Shown here: piece after piece, positions 9,101-16,632 of the stretch
Layout of the letters: every line of letters begins with the position of its first letter
Numbering within the stretch: position 1 is the first letter of the stretch
Assembly: GCF_000012365.1 (NCBI RefSeq)
Contig: NC_007650.1
Span: forward strand, 2,542,001 to 2,606,000
Direction of reading: 5' to 3'
Length of the DNA: 64,000 bases
Source of the DNA: Burkholderia thailandensis E264
GTDB taxonomy: Bacteria > Pseudomonadota > Gammaproteobacteria > Burkholderiales > Burkholderiaceae
Position numbers and translations under genes: made by a program
Notes under the pieces: model-generated
The model's input: only the letters and a program-made list of their open reading frames with translations
Database searches by the model: none
What the model was told of the DNA's origin: nothing

Positions 9101-11571
9101 ACTGGCTCGACCTCGTCGCGATCGAATGGCCCGGCCGCAACGCGCGCGCCGAGGAATCGCCCGCGCGCGACGACGCCGACGACCTCGCCGCGCGCGACGC
9201 GATCGCCGCCGCGATCGTCGCGGATGCGGGCGAACTGCCCGTCGCGTTCTGCGGGCTGAGCTACGGCGGCGCGGCCGCGACCGAACTGCTGGCCGGACCG
9301 CTGCGCGCATGGGCGGCGAGCGGCCGCGTGAAGGGGCTCGCCGTCGTCGGGCGCGCGCCTCTCCTCGAGCAGCCGGCAATCGACGCGCCCGCCGACAGCT
9401 TCCTGCTCGTCCCCGACGCGCTGCGCGACGATCCGCTGTGGCAGGAAATCTTCCGGCCGGTGCTCGAAGCCGATCTCGACGCCGACACGCGCACCGCGCA
9501 CCGGATCGCGCGGCGCTGGCGCGACGGCGAGCGGCGGCCGCTGCTGGCGACGCCGCTGCAGATTCACGGCGGCGACGACGATCCGGCGTTCGACTGGCGG
9601 CTCGCCGGAGACTGGGCGCGGATCTCGTCCGCGCCGCTCGCGGGCCTGCACGCGTACCCGGGCGGCCATGACTTCATGATGCGATGCGAGGCCGAGATCG
9701 TCGCGCGCGTGGCCGCGTGGCTGCGGCCGCAGCGCGCCGCGCGAACGGTGGCGCCCGCGCCGATGTTCGCGCTGCATTGGCAGCCGCGTGCGATCGCGCC
9801 GGACTCGGCCATCGCCGCCGTTGCTTCGCGGCTCGATGCTCCAGGCGCGGCTGCCGGCGAAGCGCCGTCGCCCGAATGCGCGGTGTACGCGACGGGCGGC
9901 GAGGCCGGCGCGCTCGAATGGCTCGCGCCGCGCCTGCGCGCGAGCGACGGCCATGCGGCGCTGCTCTGCATCGGCGCGGCCGACGATCCGCTCGGCGTCG
10001 CGCAATGCGCGGGCTTCGTCAGGCTATGGCAGGCGCTCGCCGCGCGCGAGTGCACCGGCACGCTGACGCTCGTGCTGCCGGCCGGCGCGGCAAGCGGCCC
10101 GCTCGTCGGCGCGGCGCGCGTCGCGAGCGCCGAGCACGCGGCGCTGCGCGTGCGGCTCGTGCTCGCCGACGATCACCCGGACCTTGCGCCGCGCGAAGCA
10201 GATCCGCGTTGGGCCGCCGGGCTCGCACGCGACGCCGCGCGCTGCGGCGGCGAGCCGTGGCTGCTGCACCGCGCCGGCCGGATGTTCGCGCCGCGCCTGA
10301 TGCCGCACGCGGCGCCCGCGTTGCCCGAAGGCGCGCTCGGCGCGGCGGGCGGCCCGTATCTCGTCACCGGCGCGGCGGGCGGCGTCGGCCGCGCGCTCAT
10401 CGACTGGCTGATCGACGAGCAGCAGGTGCCGCCGGAGAAGATCGTCGCGCTGTGTCGCGACGCCGCATCCGCGCCGCGCGGCGTGCGCGCCGTCGCCGTC
10501 GATCTCGCCGATGAACGCGCGCTCGACGCCGCGCTCGAATCGATCGACGAAGTCGAAGGCATATTCCATCTCGCGGGCACGCTCGACGACGGCGTCATCG
10601 CGAATCTCGACGACGCGCGGCTGCGCCGCGTGCTCGCGCCGAAGCAAAGCCTCGCCGCGCTGCTCGCGCACGCGCCGCGCTGGCGCACGCGCTGGGCGGT
10701 GGCGTTCTCGTCGACGAGCGCGCTGCTCGGCGTGCCCGGCCAGGCGAATTACGCGGCCGCGAACGCGTGGCTCGATCAGCTCGCGTGCTGGCCCGCGCGG
10801 CCCGGCGAGCCGCCCGTACTGAGCATCCAGTGGGGCAGTTGGGCCGATGTCGGCATGAGCGCGCGCAACGGCCGGGCGCTGCGTCGCGCGATGCAGGACG
10901 GCGAACGCCCGCTCGCGCCCGATGCCGCGTTCGCCGCGCTCGGCGCGCTGCTCGCCGGCGTGCTCGGCGGCGCGACGGCGGGACGCCAGTTCGCGGTCTG
11001 CGACGTCGACTGGCCGCGCTCGCCGTGGCGCGACGCACCGATTGCCGCCGACATCGCGCGCGGCGATGCGGCGGGCGCCGCGACGGCGCACGACACGGCG
11101 GCGGCGCACGACGCGCCGAACGCGCCGAACGCGGCAAACACGGCACGCGCGGCAACTGCGGCGAACGGAGCGGGCCGCGCGAACGGCACGACCGCGATGT
11201 CGCACACATCCGCATCCGGCAACGAGGCCGTCATCCGCGCCGACGATGGCTCGGACTCCGCACGATCGATACAACCCGAACCCGCGCGACCCGCCGCGGC
11301 TGGCCCCGAGGCGCCCGCCGCGCAGGCGGCGCGCCCCGCCAGCATGCGCGACCCCGTCCGCGCGTTTCTCGAAGACTACGTGAGCCGCTGGGACGAGCGG
11401 CTCGATCTCGCGACGCTCGGGCTCGATTCGCTCGATCTCGCGCAGATGCGCAACGGCTTTTTCAAGAAATTCGGCGTGCAGATCCCGCTTTCGACGCTCG
11501 CGTCGCCGACGCTGAAGATCGGCGAGCTGGCCCGCCGAATGCGGAACGTCGCCGGCATCGCGGACGAGTAG
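3193..11571 (+). CDS. malA: MalA/BurA, PKS-NRPS assembly line TE-A-PCP-KS-AT-TE-KR-ACP
   Basis: A 2792-residue multidomain synthase. I chose the ATG at 3193 over the GTG at 3184 because GGAG (3181-3184) then sits 8 nt upstream. Domains in order: type II-like thioesterase (about 10-250, GHSLGALLA near 90); AMP-forming adenylation domain (about 285-790, TSGSTGKPK near 436); carrier (LGGNSLSA near 842); ketosynthase (about 913-1355, Cys in ACSSALVAV near 1087, His in ECHATAT and NIGHANC); acyltransferase (about 1467-1770, GHSIGQYAA, with HPFH suggesting malonyl specificity); a second complete thioesterase-like domain (about 1945-2170, GLSYGG, GGHDF); ketoreductase (about 2190-2570, TGAAGGVG, Tyr in QANYAAAN); and an Ala-rich linker to a terminal carrier (LGLDSLDLAQ). 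In published bur/mal work (recalled) BurA loads dimethylsulfoniopropionate and extends it with malonate to gonyol; A, KS, malonyl-type AT and KR fit this. The two thioesterases in one chain are unusual. Confidence 0.95.
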   Translation: MRQIVSTSNGSLDSRARIVAFPFAGGSDASYADMARALGGAFAFTTLSLPGRGATQHIPFYDDWPSLVDDLAAEVARLDDGTPFFLFGHSLGALLAYEVARALEQRGGAQPAGVFLSGHPAPSRERATDAWRQPTHALPDTAFIEAVRRWGFFPDGALDDADVARYVLPPLRADLRLAETYRHAPGDALRAPCAIYGGAADPSTTIDDLRAWRAHVGSQHACPVETFDGHHFYFLEPTSRAALCASVAGHIERRLAERPASIVAATPDPGSRVAACLRAADDWGDAHSVLAAIREHVARTPDALALKDGERTWTYRQLASHAGELADAFRAAGVGRQDVVGVFLPHGAEYVLTIVAAWSIGASVCLLEKSWPDSLVGEFVASCRVAQFATTPELLARAAKHLPDARCTLVGARPPLADRAWASVAPRPDDIAFVSLTSGSTGKPKAVLTTHIGTSYCFHARDALYPYADGEREGLNVFLAWECLRPLMFGRPAVVIGDDVIFDPPRLVALLRRERITRLVVTPSLLESVLDFPGVAAQLRDALAHMSAWFLMGEVMPPRVVDKARAAFPPSVRLVNAYSTWESLDVCYADLLPSRASDGSRRVPIGRPLPGCALAVLDDAGRAVPAGETGELHIASPGLGPGYLDDAARTAEKFLPSAPALAERGHDAPVYRTGDRARLLPDGQISILGRIDNTVKIRGFKVLLHAVENVLDAVEGVSKSLVVPIDDPHTRQPSALAAYVVGSDGAPSETTLARLRQQARAKLPEYAVPAHFIGLDAFALRAGTSRKLDKQALPPVPSDARTAPRDAAAPSAGDGLEARLAQVWRDVLGVASVARDDHFFELGGNSLSAAKAVGLLGERLGLSLAVVDLYQHSRLRDLADHCRRSREDAARPRADEARDVRAPRAASAADAPKVAIVGMAGRFPGADSVDAFWRNLTQGVDSLSRFAREQLLAKGVDAATLDHPDWVPAAQAVSDADKFDALFFGIGPREAALMDPQHRLFMQVAWSALEQAGYARADNRYRTRTGVFASCGIDGYLVHHLQGGGLLTPLDPGRLMLTEIGNEKDYIATRVAYQLDLGGPAVSVGAACSSALVAVVQAVQAIRAGQCEMAIAGASALSFPNFGFCYEDGLVGSADGHVRPFDARASGTLFGDAVGAVALKRLDLAEADGDPILAVISGVGLSNDGRMKAGYTAPNADAQRRCIVDALDMAGVRSEQISYVECHATATLIGDAIELKGLSDAFAQTRGAGADIAAVAGGCAIGSVKGNIGHANCAAGITGLIKTVLQLQHRQRVPTVHFDTLNPKLVPFVEHDASPFVVQRRIDDWSVADPATQLPRRAGVSSFGIGGTNAHVIVEEAPARAAAPAEGVPRAHHLMTVSARTPGALARNLRALAEQVATMDAADLGCAAHTLHVARDAHPLRVALAVPARPAEAAAALRERAGALDEAPDAGDAPGAPVRAKPGATVAFCFSGQGSQHPGMARELYRSNAEAGRFRHHFDAACAALERALGAPIADTILNAGDDAMRRPLVTQCGLFALEHALASVLGEYGVRPVAVAGHSIGQYAAAVAAEALTLEQAAALVAARARATEALTALAAGDGAHVRGGMLAVTGDDARIEQWAAGRADMWIAVRNAPRTLVLAGTEPALADAARALAALGCRCRPVPVSHPFHTPLMQPVADAIAAQRIEGAAPRIPMTCNVTGGWLGADAASADYWARHLREPVRWSDNVAALLRWQPDIVLEIGPGAVLCGLIGRHLAAGASADASAHANAPRVLPSLPAARDGAGDADHFSNVIGQLWCAGVAIDWRAYHAHEAASPGRALARVPLPGYAFERDSYWTRPEASIYVDAAPAAAESEISANRAENHAANRASVPADAAGITPNDAPATPRAHAASTLACSGGCSCAAGSRSCNGGHDATAAARIAAPPPPASRWLARLRPRRRPRMKLYCFPYAGGSSRSFDGWARTAPDWLDLVAIEWPGRNARAEESPARDDADDLAARDAIAAAIVADAGELPVAFCGLSYGGAAATELLAGPLRAWAASGRVKGLAVVGRAPLLEQPAIDAPADSFLLVPDALRDDPLWQEIFRPVLEADLDADTRTAHRIARRWRDGERRPLLATPLQIHGGDDDPAFDWRLAGDWARISSAPLAGLHAYPGGHDFMMRCEAEIVARVAAWLRPQRAARTVAPAPMFALHWQPRAIAPDSAIAAVASRLDAPGAAAGEAPSPECAVYATGGEAGALEWLAPRLRASDGHAALLCIGAADDPLGVAQCAGFVRLWQALAARECTGTLTLVLPAGAASGPLVGAARVASAEHAALRVRLVLADDHPDLAPREADPRWAAGLARDAARCGGEPWLLHRAGRMFAPRLMPHAAPALPEGALGAAGGPYLVTGAAGGVGRALIDWLIDEQQVPPEKIVALCRDAASAPRGVRAVAVDLADERALDAALESIDEVEGIFHLAGTLDDGVIANLDDARLRRVLAPKQSLAALLAHAPRWRTRWAVAFSSTSALLGVPGQANYAAANAWLDQLACWPARPGEPPVLSIQWGSWADVGMSARNGRALRRAMQDGERPLAPDAAFAALGALLAGVLGGATAGRQFAVCDVDWPRSPWRDAPIAADIARGDAAGAATAHDTAAAHDAPNAPNAANTARAATAANGAGRANGTTAMSHTSASGNEAVIRADDGSDSARSIQPEPARPAAAGPEAPAAQAARPASMRDPVRAFLEDYVSRWDERLDLATLGLDSLDLAQMRNGFFKKFGVQIPLSTLASPTLKIGELARRMRNVAGIADE

Positions 11572-11670
11572 ATCCGCCCTTCCCGTCACCCGCGCATTCC
11601 GACGCGGCCGCAAAGAAGAGGTCCGCCGGGTGCTCCCGCCCGGCGCACGAACTCAGTCAAGGAGAGCAGC

Positions 11671-12189
11671 ATGACGATCACCCTCATCGAACCTGTCCAG
11701 CAGCGCACGGGCATCTACCCGTCGTCCGACCTGAAGGTCGAGGACGGCTATCCGTCGTCCGACACGTTTCAGATCATCCAGACGCAGGACGGCCGCGGTG
11801 CGGGCGTGCGCGTGCTGAAAACGTTCGCGCGCGGGCGGCGCATGGCGCGCGTATCCGGACAGATCACCGCGTTCTGCCGGTTGCACACCCTGCAGATCAA
11901 CGCGCACACGCACCTGTACGACCCGCATTTCAGCGGGCTGCTGCTGCATTCGTGCGATCCGAACGTGCGCCTCGACATGGCGGGCTTCGAGCTCTGGTCG
12001 CTGCGCGACATCGCGGCGGGCGAGATGCTGACGATGGACTACGCATCGACCGAGGACGTGCTGATGCGCCAGTTCGAATGCCACTGCGGCGCGCCGAACT
12101 GCCGGCGCTGGATCACGGGCGCGAAGGAGCTGCCGAACGATATCGGGCAGGCGCTCCTCGCCGGATTGCGGGCCGCCGCGCTCGCGTGA
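11671..12189 (+). CDS. malB: MalB/BurB, SET-domain methyltransferase (methionine S-methylation)
   Basis: A 172-residue protein with an AAGGAG ribosome binding site before the ATG. It has a SET-type fold: the LLHSCDPNVRLD motif matches the NHSCxPN signature, TMDYAST matches the Y-containing motif, and FECHCGAPNCRRW is a post-SET CxC...C zinc motif. SET proteins normally methylate protein lysines with S-adenosylmethionine. In the bur/mal pathway (recalled) this gene supplies S-methylmethionine, the first step to dimethylsulfoniopropionate. That fits its position among malD, malE and malI. It stands 99 nt after malA in the same operon. The small size leaves room for the catalytic core only. Confidence 0.85.
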   Translation: MTITLIEPVQQRTGIYPSSDLKVEDGYPSSDTFQIIQTQDGRGAGVRVLKTFARGRRMARVSGQITAFCRLHTLQINAHTHLYDPHFSGLLLHSCDPNVRLDMAGFELWSLRDIAAGEMLTMDYASTEDVLMRQFECHCGAPNCRRWITGAKELPNDIGQALLAGLRAAALA

Positions 12190-12714
12190 CGAAATCGCGG
12201 GGCGCACGGACGGCGGCCCCCCCTTCGGCGAACGTCGTTCGGCCCCCGGGACGCGCGGAGATCGGCATTCCGCGCTCCGTCTCACACGGTCGGCCGCGAC
12301 GCGTTCCGGCCGGCGCGAACGGTCGACGCCGCGCGAGGACGACGAATGCGAAGGCGTGCTCGGCGTCCGCGCCGGCCACGGCGCCGGCAAGCGCGGCATC
12401 GGCGACGGACGTTGCGGCATACGCGCCGGCAAGGATCGCGACAGCGCTCGACGATTCAACGCTCGGCGGCTGTGTGCGCGCGGCGGCGCCGGGCCGGCGT
12501 CGATAGCGCCGGTGACGTCGGAATCGGGCCGGGCTTCGGCTTCGGCTTCGGCAGCATCCCGTATCCGGACCGCCGTCGCCCTCGCCGAGCCATTGCGATG
12601 CGCGACGCAACGCAATGCCGCCGCTCCGATCACGCGCGCCGACCACCGCAGGCCGCCGGCGCGCGCGATCGCGCATCGCCCCGCCCGCTTCATCAACGCA
12701 TGGAGAAACGCGCT
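12190..12714. other. 525-bp non-coding gap inside the mal operon
   Basis: The only large gap in an otherwise compact operon. It is GC-rich, and open frames on either strand give Ala/Pro/Arg low-complexity peptides without family resemblance. I see no promoter, terminator hairpin with U-tract, or insertion-sequence end. It could be the eroded remains of a lost gene or an untranslated spacer. Confidence 0.55.
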
Positions 12715-13740
12715 ATGGATAGCTTCATCGAACTGCAAGAAAACGACCGGCGCCAGGTGCCCGTGCGCGGCCGCGCGTATCTCGCCGGCGCAGACAGCCC
12801 GCTCGTGCCGGTGACGATTCCGGTCGCGAACGATCTGGCGCTCAAGCTCGCGCACGCGGCCGACACGCCCGCCGAAGCCGCCGCGCGCTGCCGCGACGCG
12901 ATCGACGCGCGCCTGCCCGACACCGGCGCGCTGCTGTTCCGCGGGCTGCCGATCGCGGATCGCGCGGGCTTCGACACGTTCATGCACGCGCTCGGCTACG
13001 CGCCGCACAGCTACGACGGCGGTATCGCGGTGCGCGCGCGCGACGCGGGCTACGCGCTCGTCGCGAGCCAGGAAGACCCGCGCATCACGATGGCGCCGCA
13101 CAACGAGATGGCGTATCTGCCGAATCCGCCGCGCAAGGTGTTCTTCTTCTGCGCGGCGGCCGCCGACGAGGGCGGCGAGGTGCCGATCAACGACATCCGG
13201 CTCACGGCCGCGCAGATCCCCGACGAGATCCTCGCGAAGTTCGAGCGCAAGCGGATCGGCTATCACCGCTACCTGCCGCGCGACTCGACGCCGACGCAGA
13301 TCGGCTGGACGGACACGTTCGGCGTGCGCGAGCGCGACGCGGCCGATGCGCTGATGCGCGACAAGGGCTACGCGCACCGCTGGCTCGACGACGACGGCCT
13401 CGTCTACGGCTACGTGCACGACGCGTTCCTCGACGATCCGGCGGGCGGCGCGCCGCTGTGGTTCAACCAGGTGACGGAGCTGCACGCGTCGTACTGGCGC
13501 AGCCATCCGCTCTTCCCGTCCGACTGGGACGACGCGCGCTACCCGGCGACGACGACCTACGGCGACGGCGAGCCGATCGACCCCGAACTCGTCACGAAGC
13601 TGCGCGCGGCGCTGTGGCGCACGTCGCGCGCGGTCGCGATGCGCCCGGGCGACGTGCTCGTGCTCGACAACGTCTACGTGCAGCACGGCCGCTTCGCGTT
13701 CTCCGGGCCGCGCCTGCATCTCGTCAGCCTGACCGACTGA
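12715..13740 (+). CDS. malC: MalC/BurC, Fe(II)/2-oxoglutarate-dependent oxygenase (TauD/SyrP-like)
   Basis: A 341-residue enzyme. The reading frame opens far upstream. The ATG at 12715 is preferred because GGAGAAA (12702-12708) sits before it, while the in-frame ATG at 12700 has no such site. The facial-triad motif appears as HNEMAYLPNPPRK (His and Glu), with the distal His in VQHGRFAFSGPR and its following Arg for 2-oxoglutarate. The closest family resemblance is to SyrP/TauD hydroxylases that work on carrier-bound or small acid substrates. In published work on this pathway (recalled) BurC hydroxylates the gonyol-type intermediate before the cyclopropanol is closed by BurG. The stop TGA at 13738 overlaps the TGAGG ribosome binding site of malD. 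Confidence 0.88.
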   Translation: MDSFIELQENDRRQVPVRGRAYLAGADSPLVPVTIPVANDLALKLAHAADTPAEAAARCRDAIDARLPDTGALLFRGLPIADRAGFDTFMHALGYAPHSYDGGIAVRARDAGYALVASQEDPRITMAPHNEMAYLPNPPRKVFFFCAAAADEGGEVPINDIRLTAAQIPDEILAKFERKRIGYHRYLPRDSTPTQIGWTDTFGVRERDAADALMRDKGYAHRWLDDDGLVYGYVHDAFLDDPAGGAPLWFNQVTELHASYWRSHPLFPSDWDDARYPATTTYGDGEPIDPELVTKLRAALWRTSRAVAMRPGDVLVLDNVYVQHGRFAFSGPRLHLVSLTD

Positions 13741-13748
13741 GGCATCAC

Positions 13749-15170
13749 ATGGCACACCGAAACGATTCCCTTCTGACGAGCGCGCAGCAGGACGCGCGGC
13801 ATCTGCTGCACCCGTGGGCCGACCTGACCGCGCTCGGCCGCGAGACGCCGACCGTCATCGTCGACGCGCAAGGCACGCGCGTGACCGACGCCGAAGGCCG
13901 CACGTATCTCGACGCGATCGGCGGCATGTGGTGCGTGACCGTCGGCTACGGCCGGCGCGAGATCGCGGACGCGATCCGCGACCAGGCGCTGCGCATGCCG
14001 TTCTACACGCCGTTCGGCGCGATGACGAACGCGCCCGCCGCCGCGCTCGGCGCGCGGCTCGCCGAGCGCGCGCCCGGCGATCTGAAGCGCGTGCATCTGA
14101 CCACCTGCGGCTCGACCGCGGTCGAATCGGCGCTGCGTTTCGCGCACTACTACTTCGGCGCGACGGGCCGCCCGCACAAGCGCCACATCGTCACGCGCGG
14201 CGACGCGTACCACGGCAGCACGTATCTCGCCGCGTCGGTGTCCGGCAAGGCGTGGGACCGCACGTGCTTTCACTACGACAGCACGATCGTCCATCACCTG
14301 TCGTCGCCGAACCCGTACCGGCGGCCGGCCGGCATGAGCGTCGCCGCGTTCTGCGCGTCGCTCGTCGACGAATTCGACGCGCTGATCGCAAAGCTCGGCG
14401 CGGACCGGATCGCCTGCTTCATCGCCGAGCCGATCCTCGCGTCGGGCGGCGTGATCGTGCCGCCGCCCGGTTATCTCGCCGCGATGCGCGAGCGCTGCCG
14501 CCGGCACGACATCCTGTACATCTCCGACGAAGTCGTCACGGGCTTCGGCCGCGTCGGCCATTTCTTCGCGTCGCAGGCGCACTTCGGCATCGAGCCCGAC
14601 ATGATCGTCGTCGCGAAGGGACTCACGTCCGGCTACCAGCCGCTCGGCGCGGTGCTGATCTCGGAGCGGCTCGTCGAGGCGGTGTCCGGCGAGCGCGCGT
14701 ACGGCAACGGCGTGTTCACGAACGGCTTCACCTATTCGGGCCATCCGGTCGCGTGCGCGGCGGCGCTCGCGAACATCGAGCTGATGGAGCGCGAGCGGAT
14801 CTGCGAGCACGTGCGCGACGTCGGCCCGTACTTCATTCGCCGGCTCGACGCGCTGCGGCGCTTTCCCATCGTCGGCGACGTGCGCGGCGACCACCTGATG
14901 GCGTGCATCGAATGCACGAGCGGCGCGGGCGCGACGGGCGCGCTACCGACGCCCGCGGACATCGCGATCGCGCAGCGCGTCGATCGCCATTGCGAGGAGA
15001 TGGGCCTGCTCGTGCGGCCCTACGAGAGCATGTGCATCCTGTCGCCGCCCCTCACCGTGACCCGCGCCGACATCGATGAAATCTGCGAGATTCTCGCGGC
15101 CGCGCTCGAGCGCACGCAGCGCGAGCTCGCGGAACGCGCCCCCGTTCGCGAGGAAAACGAAACATGCTGA
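13749..15170 (+). CDS. malD: MalD/BurD, class III PLP-dependent aminotransferase
   Basis: A 473-residue fold-type I omega-aminotransferase. The ATG at 13749 has TGAGG (13738-13742) upstream. Family features are [16 protein letters not shown] near the N-terminus, [16 protein letters not shown], the [11 protein letters not shown] motif with the PLP-binding Asp, and the Schiff-base lysine in VVAKGLTSG near residue 291. The proposed reaction (recalled pathway) is deamination of the amine made by MalI from S-methylmethionine, giving the dimethylsulfonio-propionaldehyde that MalE oxidises. The last 7 nt overlap the start of malE (ATGCTGA), so the two products are probably made by coupled translation. 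Amine and aldehyde steps encoded back to back support this role. Confidence 0.9.
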   Translation: MAHRNDSLLTSAQQDARHLLHPWADLTALGRETPTVIVDAQGTRVTDAEGRTYLDAIGGMWCVTVGYGRREIADAIRDQALRMPFYTPFGAMTNAPAAALGARLAERAPGDLKRVHLTTCGSTAVESALRFAHYYFGATGRPHKRHIVTRGDAYHGSTYLAASVSGKAWDRTCFHYDSTIVHHLSSPNPYRRPAGMSVAAFCASLVDEFDALIAKLGADRIACFIAEPILASGGVIVPPPGYLAAMRERCRRHDILYISDEVVTGFGRVGHFFASQAHFGIEPDMIVVAKGLTSGYQPLGAVLISERLVEAVSGERAYGNGVFTNGFTYSGHPVACAAALANIELMERERICEHVRDVGPYFIRRLDALRRFPIVGDVRGDHLMACIECTSGAGATGALPTPADIAIAQRVDRHCEEMGLLVRPYESMCILSPPLTVTRADIDEICEILAAALERTQRELAERAPVREENETC

Positions 15171-16576
15171 TTAACGGCCTTTGCATCGAAGGAAGCGGCG
15201 AGCCGCTGTCGATCGTCGATCCGGCGACGGGCGAGCCGCTCGCATCGCCCGCCGCCGCGAGCGCGGCCGATGTCGAACGCGCGGTCGCGGCCGCCGAAGC
15301 CGCGTTCCCCGCATGGCGCGCGACGACGCCGGCCACGCGCGCGAGCCTGCTGCTCGCGCTCGCCGACGAAATCGAGCGGCACGCGCACGCGCTCGCGCAA
15401 ATCGAAAGCCGCAACACCGGCAAGCCGCTGCATCTCGTCGTGCAGGACGAGATGCCCGCCGTCGCCGACTGTTTCCGCTTCTACGCGGGTGCTGCGCGCA
15501 CCGCGAGCGGGCCGTCCGCGGGCGAATACGTCGAGGGCCACACGAGCATGGTCCGCCGCGATCCCGTCGGCGTGGTCGCGCAAATCGCGCCGTGGAACTA
15601 CCCGCTGATGATGGCCGCATGGAAACTCGCGCCGGCGCTCGCGGCCGGCAACACGATCGTGTTCAAGCCGTCGGAATGGACGCCGCTGTCGATCGTCGCG
15701 CTCGAAGCCGCGCTCGCGCGCATCTTTCCGGCGGGCGTCGTCAACGTCGTGCTCGGCGACGGCGCGAACGTCGGCCGCGCGCTCGCGACGCATCCGCGCG
15801 TGCGGATGATTTCGCTGACGGGCTCGGTCGAGGCCGGCAAGTCCGTGCTCGCCGCGGCGGCCAGAAACCTGAAGCGCACGCATCTGGAGCTCGGCGGCAA
15901 GGCGCCCGTGCTCGTGTTCGACGACGCCGACCTCGACGCGGCCGTCGCCGGCATCCGCTACGCGGGCTTCTACAACGCCGGGCAGGACTGCACGGCGGCC
16001 ACGCGAATCTACGCGCAGCGCGGCGTCTATGACGCGCTCGCGCAGCGGCTCGCCGATGCGGCGAGCACGCTGCGCATCGGCCCGCCCGATCGCGCGGACG
16101 CCGAGATGGGGCCGCTCGTCAGCGCCGCGCATCGCGCGCGCGTCGACCGTTTCGTGCGGGAAGCGGCCGCGCTGCCGCATGCGAGCGTGCTCACGGGCGG
16201 CGCGCCGCTTCCCGGCCCCGGCTGCTACTACGCGCCGACCGTCATCGCCGGCGTGCGCCACGACGACGCGCCGATGCGCCGCGAAGCGTTCGGCCCGGTC
16301 GTCACGCTGACGCCGTTCGACACCGAATCGCAAGCGCTCAGGTGGGCGAACGATTCGGAATACGGGCTGGCTTCGTCGGTATGGACGCGCGACGCGGCGC
16401 GCGGCATGCGGCTCGCCGCGTGCATCGAGGCGGGCGTCACGTGGGTGAACGCGCATTTCACCTACACGGCCGACATGCCGCACGGCGGGACCAAGCAGTC
16501 CGGCTACGGCTCCGATCTGTCGACGCTCGGCCTCGCCGACTACACGCAGCCGCGCCACGTGATGTGGCGGCATTGA
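15164..16576 (+). CDS. malE: MalE/BurE, NAD(P)-dependent aldehyde dehydrogenase
   Basis: A 470-residue protein of normal family length. The N-terminal NAD-binding part has [15 protein letters not shown] and [10 protein letters not shown]; the general base Glu lies in LELGGK near residue 241 and the catalytic Cys in GQDCTAATR near 275. It most resembles betaine/aminobutyraldehyde-type dehydrogenases, which act on small cationic aldehydes. That suits the inferred substrate, dimethylsulfonio-propionaldehyde, oxidised to dimethylsulfoniopropionate for loading on MalA. Its start overlaps the end of malD by 7 nt. The assignment to the pathway is from operon context and recalled literature. Confidence 0.9.
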   Translation: MLINGLCIEGSGEPLSIVDPATGEPLASPAAASAADVERAVAAAEAAFPAWRATTPATRASLLLALADEIERHAHALAQIESRNTGKPLHLVVQDEMPAVADCFRFYAGAARTASGPSAGEYVEGHTSMVRRDPVGVVAQIAPWNYPLMMAAWKLAPALAAGNTIVFKPSEWTPLSIVALEAALARIFPAGVVNVVLGDGANVGRALATHPRVRMISLTGSVEAGKSVLAAAARNLKRTHLELGGKAPVLVFDDADLDAAVAGIRYAGFYNAGQDCTAATRIYAQRGVYDALAQRLADAASTLRIGPPDRADAEMGPLVSAAHRARVDRFVREAAALPHASVLTGGAPLPGPGCYYAPTVIAGVRHDDAPMRREAFGPVVTLTPFDTESQALRWANDSEYGLASSVWTRDAARGMRLAACIEAGVTWVNAHFTYTADMPHGGTKQSGYGSDLSTLGLADYTQPRHVMWRH

Positions 16577-16632
16577 CGCGCGCGGCGCGCCGTGCGGCGC
16601 GCGCTTTCTCGAACCCGACACAGACAATTCCC

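Noticed and set aside
12113..12676. A minus-strand frame in the malB-malC gap
   Set aside because: Overlaps the end of malB antisense and is Arg/Ala low complexity; no translation signals.
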